From: Solirubrobacteraceae bacterium
GTDB taxonomy: Bacteria > Actinomycetota > Thermoleophilia > Solirubrobacterales > Solirubrobacteraceae
Reading direction: 5' to 3'
NCBI GenBank assembly: GCA_030447505.1
Contig: JAUJOT010000003.1
Span: forward strand, 409,060-473,059
DNA: 64,000 bases
Shown: in pieces, positions 16,843 through 27,889 of the stretch
Numbering within the stretch: the stretch's first letter is position 1
Layout of the letters: every line of letters starts with the position of its first letter
Position numbers and translations under genes: made by a program
The notes under the pieces: model-generated
What the model saw: the letters and a program-made list of their open reading frames with translations, nothing else
Told to the model about the DNA's origin: nothing
The model's database searches: none

Positions 16843-17099
16843 TGGGCGCTACGTACACCGATTGGTACATCGGCCTCGGCCTGTCGTTCTTCGTCATCGT
16901 GGTCGTCGTGATCATCGTGGCCATCATCCTCACGATGGCGGCCCGGATCGCAGACCAGGCGGCGGAGGCCGACGCAGGTGTCGACACCGTCAGGGCTCAG
17001 TCGGTGAGCCTCTCTGACGGCGTCGACAGGGTCAACGACTCGGCGGTCCGGATCCTTCACATGGCCCGGGCGCTGCGGAAGGTGGCGGTGGGCAAATGA
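16842..17099 (+). CDS. single-span membrane protein D, 85 aa
   Basis: Its ATG overlaps the stop of protein C by one base. It consists of a strongly hydrophobic span at about residues 10-33 (rich in V and I) and a helical amphipathic tail (DTVRAQSVSLSDGVDRVND) ending in basic residues. It lacks cysteine. No family is recognised. It is the first of four short single-span proteins that follow the three repeat proteins. Confidence 0.75.
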   Translation: MGATYTDWYIGLGLSFFVIVVVVIIVAIILTMAARIADQAAEADAGVDTVRAQSVSLSDGVDRVNDSAVRILHMARALRKVAVGK

Positions 17100-17407
17100 A
17101 CGACGTCTTGGTCCTCGCAGCAGCTGACACACATGCGGTGTGGCAGATCACACTCGGGATGGGCGCAGTCGTGCTCGTCGTCGTGATCATCCTCATGATG
17201 CTCCTGTTGAGCCTCGTGAAGGACATCCAGGCGAGCGTCGCGAGCCTGCTGGAGACAACAGGCATCGTGGCCTCGCAGACGGCGAACATCCCGAAGCTCG
17301 CCGCCACGCCGCCCGTCCTGAACCTGATCATCGAAGAGGCGATCATCCAGGACGGCTACATGAACGCACTCACCGACGGTTACACCGCGGCAGGAGAGAC
17401 CGTATGA
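17096..17407 (+). CDS. single-span membrane protein E, 103 aa
   Basis: An ATGA overlap links it to protein D. A hydrophobic span covers about residues 18-42 (AVVLVVVIILMMLLLSL), followed by Lys-Asp and a helical tail with ANIPKLAATPP, then an acidic end. It has no cysteine and no known domain. The short N-terminus before the span is weakly charged, so orientation is uncertain. Confidence 0.75.
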   Translation: MNDVLVLAAADTHAVWQITLGMGAVVLVVVIILMMLLLSLVKDIQASVASLLETTGIVASQTANIPKLAATPPVLNLIIEEAIIQDGYMNALTDGYTAAGETV

Positions 17408-17682
17408 GTACTGAGCTCATGATCATCCTGAGCATGGTCGAGCCGGCGTTGCTGGTCGTCATCCTCGCCGTCGCGCTGACGATGGTCGCCAGGCGCCTGG
17501 AGACCATCTCCGAGGGCCTTGGCACCCTTGGTGGCGCCCTGGCGACGGTGGAGTCCCAGCACCTGCGGCCGTTGTTCAAGCTCCTGGCGGACGTCAACGG
17601 GCCGCTGAAGATCATCGTCGACACGCTGCCGGTGATCGCGGGCAAGGCCCGTCTCGTCGTCCGCAAGGCACAGGGGGGCTGA
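17404..17682 (+). CDS. single-span membrane protein F, 92 aa
   Basis: It overlaps protein E as ATGA. The span at about residues 6-28 is followed immediately by ARRLE, which suggests the C-terminal helix lies in the cytoplasm. The tail contains HLRPLFKLLADVNGPLKII and ends with a basic RLVVRKAQGG. No family is recognised. Confidence 0.75.
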   Translation: MSTELMIILSMVEPALLVVILAVALTMVARRLETISEGLGTLGGALATVESQHLRPLFKLLADVNGPLKIIVDTLPVIAGKARLVVRKAQGG

Positions 17683-17685
17683 TCG

Positions 17686-17946
17686 ATGGCTGATGCAGCG
17701 CTCTGGATCATGGTCGTCGTCCTGGCCGTCGTGATCCTCCTACTGTTGCAGCTGCTCAAGCGGGTGTTGCAGGCCGCGACGAGCATTCCGGCCAAGATCG
17801 ACGCCATCGCCGGCGTGGCTGCGGCCGCGTCCAAGGATCTCGACGCGGTGGCGGTCCTGCTCACCACGCAGGGCTACATCCAGTCGATCCGGGCATCCGT
17901 CCTCGACTACGGCGGCTCGCTCGACGCTGCCCTTCCCGACTACTAG
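17686..17946 (+). CDS. single-span membrane protein G, 86 aa
   Basis: It starts three bases after the stop of protein F. The N-terminal span (residues 5-23, MVVVLAVVILLLLQL) is followed by LKRVLQ and a helical tail. The C-terminal half shares a general pattern with protein E (a short helix, then a QGYI/DGY-type segment and an acidic end), suggesting D-G are distant relatives. No known family. Confidence 0.75.
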   Translation: MADAALWIMVVVLAVVILLLLQLLKRVLQAATSIPAKIDAIAGVAAAASKDLDAVAVLLTTQGYIQSIRASVLDYGGSLDAALPDY

Positions 17947-17955
17947 GGGGCCCCT

Positions 17956-18618
17956 GTGGAGATTCAGGTAGCCATCATCATCCTGCTGGTCGCCGTGATC
18001 ATCGCCGAGCTGGCGATCTTCCTCATCGCGACGATCATGCAGCTGTTCAAGATCAACGCCGGGTTGAGCGTCGTGCTCCCCCTGGTGGGTCAGATCGTCG
18101 CCAAGACGGGCCCTGTCAACCCCGTCGTGGACGACATCAACGCAAACCTCGTCGTGACGCGCGACGCGCTCGAGAACCTCATGCTGAAGAAGGCCGGGCC
18201 GGACTCAGCAGGTCTCGTCGAGTCGCTCTTCCCCGGCGAGGGCGCGAAGTTCCTGCGTCGCGTCGGCCGCACGGGGAAGGTCGTCAACGTCGGCACGGTG
18301 TACACGCGCGGCGTCGGCATCCTCGCCGGATTGGGTCGCGGCGCGCCGATCGGCGCCGCGCACATCAAGGGCGCAGCCGTCCGCGACCCGAAGTACTCCA
18401 CGACGGAGGTCGCGAAGCTCTACCCGGCTCCGCCCGATCGTCGTGATCCGACGCGGAACATCCCGAAGGCGCCGGTCATCGGCAAGGATCCCGTGCACAG
18501 CCCGTACGAGGCCGCGCTGACGCCCGGCACGCGTACGCGCGACGCGCAGGGACGCAAGATCGAGACGCCGCCGCCGTCGGCGCCGCCGGCGCCGGGCTCT
18601 CGGCCCTGGGAGCGCTGA
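17956..18618 (+). CDS. membrane protein H with proline-rich tail, 220 aa
   Basis: The GTG at 17956 follows GGGGGCCCCTG and is the last start of the operon. An N-terminal span (residues 4-31, IIILLVAVIIAELAIFLIATIM) precedes a helical segment (VVDDINANLVVTRDALENL) and a basic glycine-rich part. A long, probably disordered C-terminus follows, ending in PPPSAPPAPGSRPW. It is longer than D-G but has the same N-terminal design. A strong terminator lies ten bases downstream, so it closes the operon. Confidence 0.75.
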   Translation: MEIQVAIIILLVAVIIAELAIFLIATIMQLFKINAGLSVVLPLVGQIVAKTGPVNPVVDDINANLVVTRDALENLMLKKAGPDSAGLVESLFPGEGAKFLRRVGRTGKVVNVGTVYTRGVGILAGLGRGAPIGAAHIKGAAVRDPKYSTTEVAKLYPAPPDRRDPTRNIPKAPVIGKDPVHSPYEAALTPGTRTRDAQGRKIETPPPSAPPAPGSRPWER

Positions 18619-18626
18619 CCACTGAC

Positions 18627-18657
18627 AAAGAGTCCGGCTTCGGCCGGACTCTTTTTT
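18627..18657 (+). terminator. intrinsic terminator with UUCG loop
   Basis: AGTCCGGC and GCCGGACT pair around a TTCG tetraloop. The stem extends through AAAG/CTTT to 12 bp, and a run of T follows. It ends the eight-gene operon and separates it from the next gene. Confidence 0.95.
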
Positions 18658-18671
18658 CAGGCTGGGGGAAC

Positions 18672-19280
18672 GTGGACCGAAAGTGGCTCCTCGGCGGCGT
18701 CGCGGCGTTCTTGGCCGTCGCCGCTGTGCTCGCGCTCGTCGTCGGCGGTCTCGTAGGCAGGAGCATCGTTCCGTCGCCGGCGGAACCCGAGGCACCGCCG
18801 CCCCCCGCGGCTCAGCAGCCGCCCGCGACGGTACGCTTCACCGACACGCTGACCGATGTCTCGATCGCCTACCCGAGGACGTGGGAGCGGCGAATCGCAC
18901 GGGACCAGCGGGTGCGGATCGTCGCCTCGTCGCCGGACGCCTCCGCGGCGGTGAGCGTGAGCGTTCGCCCGACCGATCTCGAGACCGTCACGGCTGCCAC
19001 GCTTCCGATCGTCCGGCCGCTGACGGACGAGCTGCTGCGCCAGGACGACCGCATCCGCGCGATTCCCGAGCCCGTCGCTGTGAGCGTCGACGGTCTTCCC
19101 GGCTACCGGTACGGGTACAGGTACCGGCGGGAGGACGGCGGTGAGGGCGCTCACATCCACTACTTCCTCTTCCGCGGCGATCAGCTGATCCAGATCGTCC
19201 TGCAGGCGGAGCCGGCAGCGAGGCTGCCCGCGCTGCGGCCGACGTTCGAGAAGATCGCTCGCTCGTTCGAGGTGCGGTGA
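18672..19280 (+). CDS. membrane-anchored PsbP-like/lipoprotein-style protein, 202 aa
   Basis: It begins at GTG 18672 with a single span (residues 6-28) and an alanine/proline linker. The globular part (residues 52-202) has the strand order of PsbP/Mog1-like domains: TDVSIAYPRTWERR, GLPGYRYGYRY, HIHYFLFRGDQLIQIVLQ and TFEKIARSFEV. Such domains are usually exported and of unclear function. It lies 15 bases after a strong terminator, so it is probably transcribed separately from the preceding operon. Confidence 0.7.
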   Translation: MDRKWLLGGVAAFLAVAAVLALVVGGLVGRSIVPSPAEPEAPPPPAAQQPPATVRFTDTLTDVSIAYPRTWERRIARDQRVRIVASSPDASAAVSVSVRPTDLETVTAATLPIVRPLTDELLRQDDRIRAIPEPVAVSVDGLPGYRYGYRYRREDGGEGAHIHYFLFRGDQLIQIVLQAEPAARLPALRPTFEKIARSFEVR

Positions 19281-19323
19281 ACAGCGCCGGCGCAGCGTGC
19301 CGGCGCGGCAGCGACGGGGAGCG

Positions 19324-20322
19324 TCAACCGCCGATCTGCGACATCGTTCGCTGGGGCTGGCGGTAGCCCGGCTCGTTGACCCGATGCTTGAGCTCCTTGC
19401 GCCACACCGCGTCGCGGATCGTCTCGCGCAGCTCGTCGTCGGACGCGCCCGCGCGCATCGGTGTGCGCAGGTCCGTCTCATGGAGGCTGAACAGGCAGGT
19501 GCGAAGCTTGCCCTCGGCCGTCACGCGGATGCGGTCGCAATCACCGCAGAACGGCTCTGAGAGCGGATTGATGAAGCCGATCTTGCCCTTGCCGTCGGTG
19601 AACCTGTACACGCGAGCGGTCGCGCTGGGCTCGCGCGGCACCGCCTCGAGTGGATAGACCGCGTGGATTGCGGCGCGAATCTCGTCGCCGGTGAGCACCA
19701 GGCTCGGGTCCCAGGCGTGGTCGGCGTCCAGCGGCATGAACTCGATGAAGCGCACCTCGTACGGGTGCGATCGCGCGAACTCCGCCATCGGCAGGATCTC
19801 GGTCTCCGTGAAGCCGCGCATCCCGACCGCGTTGATCTTGATCGGATGCGCCTCCGGGAAGCCGGCGAGCACCTCGAGACCGCGCAGCACGCGGGGCAGT
19901 GCGTCGCGCCGGGTCATCTCGAAGAAGCGGTCGCGCTGCAGCGAGTCCACGGAGACGTTGAAGCGGTTGATGCCGGCCTCGACGAGCGCCGCCGCGTCGC
20001 GCTCGAGCAGAAAGCCGTTCGTCGTGACGCTGAGGTCGCGGACGCCCGGCACGGCGGCGAGCAGCGCGGCGAGGCGCGGGAACTCGCGGCGCACGAGCGG
20101 CTCGCCGCCCGTCAGGCGCACGTCATGCACGCCCATCGACGCCAGCAGGCCGACGAGCCGCTCGAGCTCCTCGAAGCTCAGGACCTCGTCGCGCTCGAGC
20201 CACGGCAGGCCCTCGGCGGGCATGCAGTACTGGCAGCGGAAGTTGCAGCGGTCGGTGACCGAGATCCGCACGTCGCGGATCAGCCGGCTGTGTCCGTCGC
20301 GCAGCGGCTCAATCTTGCTCAT
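19324..20322 (-). CDS. moaA: GTP 3',8-cyclase MoaA
   Basis: A radical SAM enzyme for the first step of molybdenum-cofactor synthesis. The N-terminal cluster motif is C27-NFR-C31-QY-C34, the SAM-binding GGEPLVRREF follows, and the C-terminal cluster appears as FCGDCDRIRVTAEGKLRTC. The protein ends in GG, as MoaA does. I choose ATG 20322 (GTG 20325 is one codon earlier) because GGAGG lies just upstream. It overlaps the end of moaC by 14 bases. The nearby CO dehydrogenase needs this cofactor. Confidence 0.96.
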   Translation of the reverse strand: MSKIEPLRDGHSRLIRDVRISVTDRCNFRCQYCMPAEGLPWLERDEVLSFEELERLVGLLASMGVHDVRLTGGEPLVRREFPRLAALLAAVPGVRDLSVTTNGFLLERDAAALVEAGINRFNVSVDSLQRDRFFEMTRRDALPRVLRGLEVLAGFPEAHPIKINAVGMRGFTETEILPMAEFARSHPYEVRFIEFMPLDADHAWDPSLVLTGDEIRAAIHAVYPLEAVPREPSATARVYRFTDGKGKIGFINPLSEPFCGDCDRIRVTAEGKLRTCLFSLHETDLRTPMRAGASDDELRETIRDAVWRKELKHRVNEPGYRQPQRTMSQIGG

Positions 20323-20800
20323 CACGCCTCCATGTACCCGATCGCCCGCCGGACTTGCTCAGCAGCTCCACGCGCTCGACCACGACGCCGCGCTCGATGC
20401 CCTTCACCATGTCGTAGACGCACAATGCGCCTGCGGCGCATCCGACCATCGCCTCCATCTCGACTCCCGTGCGGGCGTATACGCGCGCGGTCGTCGTGAC
20501 GATCACCGTCCCCGCCTCGCGATCGACGTCGATGTCGACGTCGACGGAGTTCAGCGGCAGCGTGTGCGCAAGCGGGATCCATTCGTCGGTCCGCTTGGCG
20601 GCCTGGATCGCCGCCAGGCGCGCGGTCCCGATGACGTCGCCCTTCGGCGCGTCGCCGGCGATGACGGCAGCCGCCGTCGTGGGCGACATGCGGATCACGG
20701 CGCGGGCGCTCGCCACGCGATCGGTCTCGGGCTTGGCGCCCACGTCGACCATCCGTGCTCGCCCCTCGGCGTCCAGGTGGGTCAGAAGTTCGCTGCTCAT
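20309..20800 (-). CDS. moaC: cyclic pyranopterin monophosphate synthase MoaC
   Basis: MoaC converts the MoaA product to cyclic pyranopterin monophosphate. Diagnostic segments are MVDVGAKPETDRVASA, GDVIGTARLAAIQAAKRT, IPLAHTLPL and TGVEMEAMVGCAAGALCVYDMVKG. I place the start at ATG 20800; the frame is open to 20827 but those residues are not typical. Size (163 residues) is normal. It is the promoter-proximal gene of moaC-moaA. Confidence 0.95.
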   Translation of the reverse strand: MSSELLTHLDAEGRARMVDVGAKPETDRVASARAVIRMSPTTAAAVIAGDAPKGDVIGTARLAAIQAAKRTDEWIPLAHTLPLNSVDVDIDVDREAGTVIVTTTARVYARTGVEMEAMVGCAAGALCVYDMVKGIERGVVVERVELLSKSGGRSGTWRRDEQD

Positions 20801-21005
20801 AGAGTCTCGACTGCGGGCATTTGACACGCTCCCGAAGTGCCAACCGTAGCGAACGGGCTTGCGTCGGCCCGTCCACGCAGCCGTCCCGAGCGGCCGGAAG
20901 GCAGTCCGGCGAGCGGCGACGCGCCGGGATATAGCGCGCGATCACGATTGCTACGTTACGAATGCGGCGATAACCCGAGGGAGCAACGCAAGAGGAGAGC
21001 GACCC

Positions 21006-21224
21006 ATGCCCGAGATGGCCGAGACCCCCGAGAAGAGCGACAGCACGGAAACACTGATGTGCCTCTTCCCGGGATGTGAGAACCCGGCGGTTCCGCCGCC
21101 CAACAAGACGGACAACCCGAAGCGTCAGGGTCCGCCCCCGCGCTTCTGCGAGCTCGAGCAGCACAACGCCGCCTCGGCGTACCAGGAGCGCCAGCGCCTG
21201 GAGAACGAGGCGTCGGCAGACTGA
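21006..21224 (+). CDS. small cysteine-containing protein, 72 aa
   Basis: The ATG at 21006 follows AAGAGGAG. The sequence MCLFPGCENPAVPPP and later RFCELEQHNAASAYQERQR contains three cysteines and a histidine that could form a small zinc site. Short proteins of this design are common in actinobacteria, sometimes as free-standing pieces of replication or relaxase proteins; the function here is unknown. A 19-base phrase covering its last codons is repeated just after the gene (21207-21225 and 21246-21264). Confidence 0.7.
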   Translation: MPEMAETPEKSDSTETLMCLFPGCENPAVPPPNKTDNPKRQGPPPRFCELEQHNAASAYQERQRLENEASAD

Positions 21225-21280
21225 GCCGCCGCCGCGCGACGAAGGCGTCGGCAGACTGAGCGCCCGTCGCGGGCGCCGCA

Positions 21281-22243
21281 TCAGCTCCATCGCGTGCCCA
21301 TGTGAACGAAGCGCTCGGCGGGGACGCCGCCCCCCCGGGCGAGCATCGCCCGCGTCGCGTCCGGCATCGTGATGAAGCGCTTGAGCAGGTCGGCCGAGGC
21401 CGTACGCAGCTCCGGCCGCAGCGTGCTGACGTACCACAGGCCGGAGATCGGGGTGCCGCGCACGTCGAGCTCGACGAGCGCGCCGCGCTCGAGCTCGTCG
21501 CGGACAGTGTGGCCGATCGCGAGCGTGACGCCGCGACCCGAGGCAACCTGCGCCAGCGCGGCCGCGAAGTTCGGGTACGTGCGCGTGCGCCGTGGCGCGA
21601 TCGACTGCCGCGCGAGGAACGCCCCGGTGTCGGTCGAGCGGTCGCTCTCGTATGGGCCGAGCAGCCACGGCGTGCTGACGAGCGCCGCCGGGGCGAGTCC
21701 CTTCGACGAGGCCAGCGTGTGCCCGGGCGCGGCGACGACGATCAGCCCGTAGCGCAGAAACGGCTCGCAGACCATCGCCGGCACGTCCTGGCGCTCGGTC
21801 ACGGGAGGGCCCAGCGTGATGTCCGCCGTGCGGTTGGCGAGCAGGGCGGCGTGCTCCTCGCGGCGCGCGACGCGCAGGTCGACCTCGACGTCGGGGTGGC
21901 GGTGGCGGAACACGCTCAGCAGCGGCCCGGCAGCGAACTCCGCGAACGGCGGCGTCGCCGCGACGCGCAGCGTCGTCTTGTGGCTGTCGGCGTCGCGGAC
22001 CTGGCGACGCGTCTCCTCCGCGAGATCGAGGATCTCGCTGGCGGCGCTCGCGAGGCGCCGCCCGCCGGGGGTCAGCTCGATCACACCGCATGACCGGATG
22101 TACAGCTTGTCGCCGAGCTCGCGACGCAGTGCTCCAACCGCGCCGGATATCGCCGGCTCGGAGACCTGCAACGCGTGAGCTGCGGCCTTCACCGAGCCCA
22201 GCCGGGCGACCGTGATGAACGAGCGGAGCTGCGACAGGGTCAA
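21281..22243 (-). CDS. LysR-family regulator of the CO dehydrogenase operon
   Basis: This 320-residue protein has the N-terminal winged helix (LRSFITVARLGSVKAAAHAL, then EPAISGAVGALRRELGD) and a periplasmic-binding-like effector domain. It is divergent from coxM with only about 90 bases between, the classic arrangement for a LysR activator. Such regulators of cox and cbb operons bind T-N11-A sites; a 12-bp palindrome lies three bases upstream of its start. That it controls cox expression is inference from position; the effector is not known. Confidence 0.9.
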   Translation of the reverse strand: MTLSQLRSFITVARLGSVKAAAHALQVSEPAISGAVGALRRELGDKLYIRSCGVIELTPGGRRLASAASEILDLAEETRRQVRDADSHKTTLRVAATPPFAEFAAGPLLSVFRHRHPDVEVDLRVARREEHAALLANRTADITLGPPVTERQDVPAMVCEPFLRYGLIVVAAPGHTLASSKGLAPAALVSTPWLLGPYESDRSTDTGAFLARQSIAPRRTRTYPNFAAALAQVASGRGVTLAIGHTVRDELERGALVELDVRGTPISGLWYVSTLRPELRTASADLLKRFITMPDATRAMLARGGGVPAERFVHMGTRWS

Positions 22244-22245
22244 TT

Positions 22246-22279
22246 AAGCGATCGCTTCATTCGGTTTGCATAGCGATCG
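22246..22279. promoter_or_regulatory. candidate LysR operators in the cox intergenic region
   Basis: AAGCGATCGCTT (22246-22257) is a perfect palindrome. The core AGCGATCG occurs again at 22272-22279, 25 bases from the first, inside a TGCAT-flanked segment. Two related sites on one DNA face are what a LysR recognition/activation pair would look like. Binding is inferred. Confidence 0.45.
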
Positions 22280-22332
22280 TAGCGTGCATAGGATCGTTGT
22301 CGGACACTTTCGGAGGAGAGGAGCGTCACACC

Positions 22333-23217
22333 TTGGCAATGCAGACCCCAGCGCCCTGCGAGTACTCGCGGGCAACGAGCGTCGACGACGCCATAGCGCA
22401 GCTTCAAGCGCTCGGCGGCAACGCTCGCATTCTGGCGGGCGGCTACAGCCTCATCCCGATGATGAAGCTGCGCCTCGCCAACCCCGGCCACGTGATCGAC
22501 ATCAACCCAATCGAGCCGGAGCTGAACTACATTCGCCAGGAGGGCAACGAGATCCGCATCGGCGCGCTTACGCGCCATGTCAACATGCTCGAGTCCGATC
22601 TGCTCGATCGTACGTTCCCGCACATCTTCCGTGACGCCGAGGCGGTTCTGGCCGACCCGGTCGTGCGCAACCGCGGCACGATGGGCGGCTCGCTCTGTCA
22701 GTCAGACCCCGCCGAGGACCTCTCCGGCGTCGTCGTGGCGCTCAAGGGCAGGGCCGTGCTGCGCGGACCGGGCGGCGCCGAGCGCGTCGTCGAGATGGAC
22801 GAGTTCCACATCGGCCCGTACATGACCGCCGTCGGCCCGACCGAGATGCTGATCGAGGTTCGCTTCGACGTCCATCCGGGCTTCGGCGGCGCCCACGAGA
22901 AGGTCGAGCGCCGCGCCGGCGACTTCGCGATCGTGGCGGCATCGGCGGGTCTGAGCATCCAAGGTGGCGTCATCCGCGAGGCCGGCGTCGCCTGCAGCGC
23001 GGTCGGCCCGACCACGATGCACATCAAGCGCGCCGAGCAGGCGCTCGTCGGCAAGGCGCCGTCCGAGCAGCTGTTCCAGCAGGCCGGCCAGATCGCCTCT
23101 GCCGACTGCTCGCCGAACAGCGACGGCCGCGGGCCCGCTGACTACAAGCGCGCCGTCGCCGGCGTGCTCACACAACGAGCCCTCAGCCGCGCCGCGGCCA
23201 CGGCGCTGCGCAGCTAA
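22333..23217 (+). CDS. coxM: aerobic CO dehydrogenase, FAD subunit CoxM
   Basis: The medium subunit carries FAD and passes electrons from the iron-sulphur subunit to the respiratory chain. FAD-binding motifs are AGGYSLIPMMKLRLA and TMGGSLCQSDPAEDLSG. I prefer the TTG at 22333, nine bases after the purine-rich GAGGAGAGGAG; ATG 22339 is the alternative. Size (about 294 residues) fits. It is the first of coxM-coxS-coxL, the order typical of form I enzymes. Confidence 0.95.
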   Translation: MAMQTPAPCEYSRATSVDDAIAQLQALGGNARILAGGYSLIPMMKLRLANPGHVIDINPIEPELNYIRQEGNEIRIGALTRHVNMLESDLLDRTFPHIFRDAEAVLADPVVRNRGTMGGSLCQSDPAEDLSGVVVALKGRAVLRGPGGAERVVEMDEFHIGPYMTAVGPTEMLIEVRFDVHPGFGGAHEKVERRAGDFAIVAASAGLSIQGGVIREAGVACSAVGPTTMHIKRAEQALVGKAPSEQLFQQAGQIASADCSPNSDGRGPADYKRAVAGVLTQRALSRAAATALRS

Positions 23218-23228
23218 GGAGGTAATCA

Positions 23229-23753
<525 letters not shown>

Positions 23754-23758
23754 CCAGC

Positions 23759-26190
<2,432 letters not shown>

Positions 26191-26194
<4 letters not shown>

Positions 26195-27288
26195 GAAGCG
26201 ACGCGCTTGCGCGGCGAGCTGAAGAGCTCGCCGCGCAGGGCGCGGCCTTCGCGACCGCGACCGTCGTGCGCGCCCAGCGCCCGACGAGCGCGCACGCCGG
26301 AGACGTCGCGCTCATCACGAGCGATGGCAACATCGAGGGCTTCGTCGGCGGCATCTGCGCCGAGCACAGCGTCCGGCTGTTCGCCTGGACGGCGATGAAG
26401 TCCGGCAAGCCGCTGCTCCTGCGGATCCTGCCGGAGGTGAGCGACGACATGAAGACCGGAGCAGAGCAGGACGGTGCCGTCACGGTCGAGAACACGTGCC
26501 TGTCCGGTGGCGCGATCGAGATCTTCCTCGAGCCGACGCTGCCGATCCCGCGCGTGAACATCGTCGGCTCCAAGCCGATCGCGGCCGCGATCGAGCGGCT
26601 CGGGTCGGAGTTCGACCTCGACATCGCGGCAGTCGGTGACGACCCCGCGCAGATCCGCGAGGGCGACCTCGGAATCGTCGTCGCCGCGCACGGCAAGGGC
26701 GAGCTCGAGGCGATCCGCGCCGGCCTGGAGGCCGATCTGCCCTACGTCGGGCTCGTCGCGAGCCCCAAGCGCGGAACCGCGCTGCTCGACGAGCTGCGCG
26801 AAGCCGGAGTTCCCGAGGACAAACTTCAACGCGTCGACTGTCCCGCCGGTCTGGACATCGGCGCGCAGACGCCGCCCGAGGTCGCGCTGTCGATCATCGC
26901 GCGGCTGATCGAGACGCGCTACGGCGGCGCGTACACGCCCCCGCTGCGCTCGCCCAGCGCCGAGGCGCCGCCGAGCTTCGCGGTCGACCCGATCTGCGGG
27001 ATGACCGTCACGATGGCGCCGGACACACCCCATCTCGAGCACGACGGCGAGACGATCTGGTTCTGCCGCGAGGCGTGCAAGACCGAGTACGCGGCACAGC
27101 TCTCCGGATCGTCCGCGGCGAAGCCCGCCGCGCCGGCGACGGCCGTCGACCCGGTCTGCGGGATGACCGTGCTTGCAACGCCGGACACCCCGCATCTCGA
27201 GCATGACGGCGAGACCGTCTACTTCTGCTGTGACGGCTGCCGATCGAAGTACCAGCAGGAGCACATGGATGTCGTCGCCGCAGGTTGA
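26191..27288 (+). CDS. coxF: CoxF-like XdhC-family protein with two YHS domains
   Basis: Residues 1-245 are an XdhC/CoxF-type cofactor maturation protein: GGICAEHSVRLFAW, LSGGAIEIFLEP and a Rossmann-like C-terminal part (VNIVGSKPIAAAIERL). Two tandem YHS-type metal-binding domains follow at about residues 265-303 and 319-356, each with VDPxCGMTV and an FCxxxC pair (DGETIWFCREAC and DGETVYFCCDGC). The start GTG overlaps the coxL stop. XdhC proteins load and protect the molybdenum cofactor; the YHS tail could deliver copper or another metal to CoxL (inference). Confidence 0.88.
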
Positions 27289-27889
27289 GACCTTCATCAC
27301 CGGGCTCGTGCTCGGTGCCGGCGGTTCCACCCGCCTGGGGCGGCCCAAGCAGCTGTTGCCCTACGGCGACCGGACGCTGCTGGAGCACACGCTCGACACC
27401 GCGCGCCAGTGCGGCTTCGACCAGCTCGTCGTCCCGATCGGGGGCGCCGCCGGCGAGGTTCGGGAGCGCGTCGACCTGTCGGGCGCCGAGGTTGTCGTAA
27501 ACTACGACTACGGCAAGGGCTGCTCATCGTCGATCGCAGCCGCGCTCGGCGCGGTCGATGCCCGCTGCGACGTGCTCGTGTTGATGCTCGGTGATCAGCC
27601 CGGCGTGACGCCGGCGATCGTCCGGTCGCTGCTCGACGGCCACGGGAAAGCGCCGCTCGCTGTCTGCCGCTACGACGACGGACGAGGACATCCGTTTGCG
27701 TTTGACCGGAGTATCTTTCCCAGGCTCGCCGATCTGCACGGCGACAAGGGTGTATGGCGCCTGCTGGACGAGTGCGCCGACGAGGTTGTCGAGGTACGTA
27801 TCGCGGGCAACGTGCCGCTCGACGTTGACACGCCCGAGGACTATGAGGCCGTGCTCGCGGAGGCCGGCTTTACGGAGGTGACGGCGTGA
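27269..27889 (+). CDS. MobA-like molybdenum cofactor nucleotidyltransferase
   Basis: The N-terminus LVLGAGGSTRLGRPKQLLPYG is the signature of NTP-transferases that attach a nucleotide to molybdopterin. LMLGDQPGVTP is the metal-binding acidic motif, and the conserved DVDTPEDYEAV lies near the end. The CO dehydrogenase family uses the cytosine dinucleotide form, so this is probably the CTP-specific (MocA-type) enzyme; that specificity is inferred from the operon. ATG 27269 lies inside the end of coxF and follows CAGGAG. Confidence 0.9.
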   Translation: MSSPQVETFITGLVLGAGGSTRLGRPKQLLPYGDRTLLEHTLDTARQCGFDQLVVPIGGAAGEVRERVDLSGAEVVVNYDYGKGCSSSIAAALGAVDARCDVLVLMLGDQPGVTPAIVRSLLDGHGKAPLAVCRYDDGRGHPFAFDRSIFPRLADLHGDKGVWRLLDECADEVVEVRIAGNVPLDVDTPEDYEAVLAEAGFTEVTA

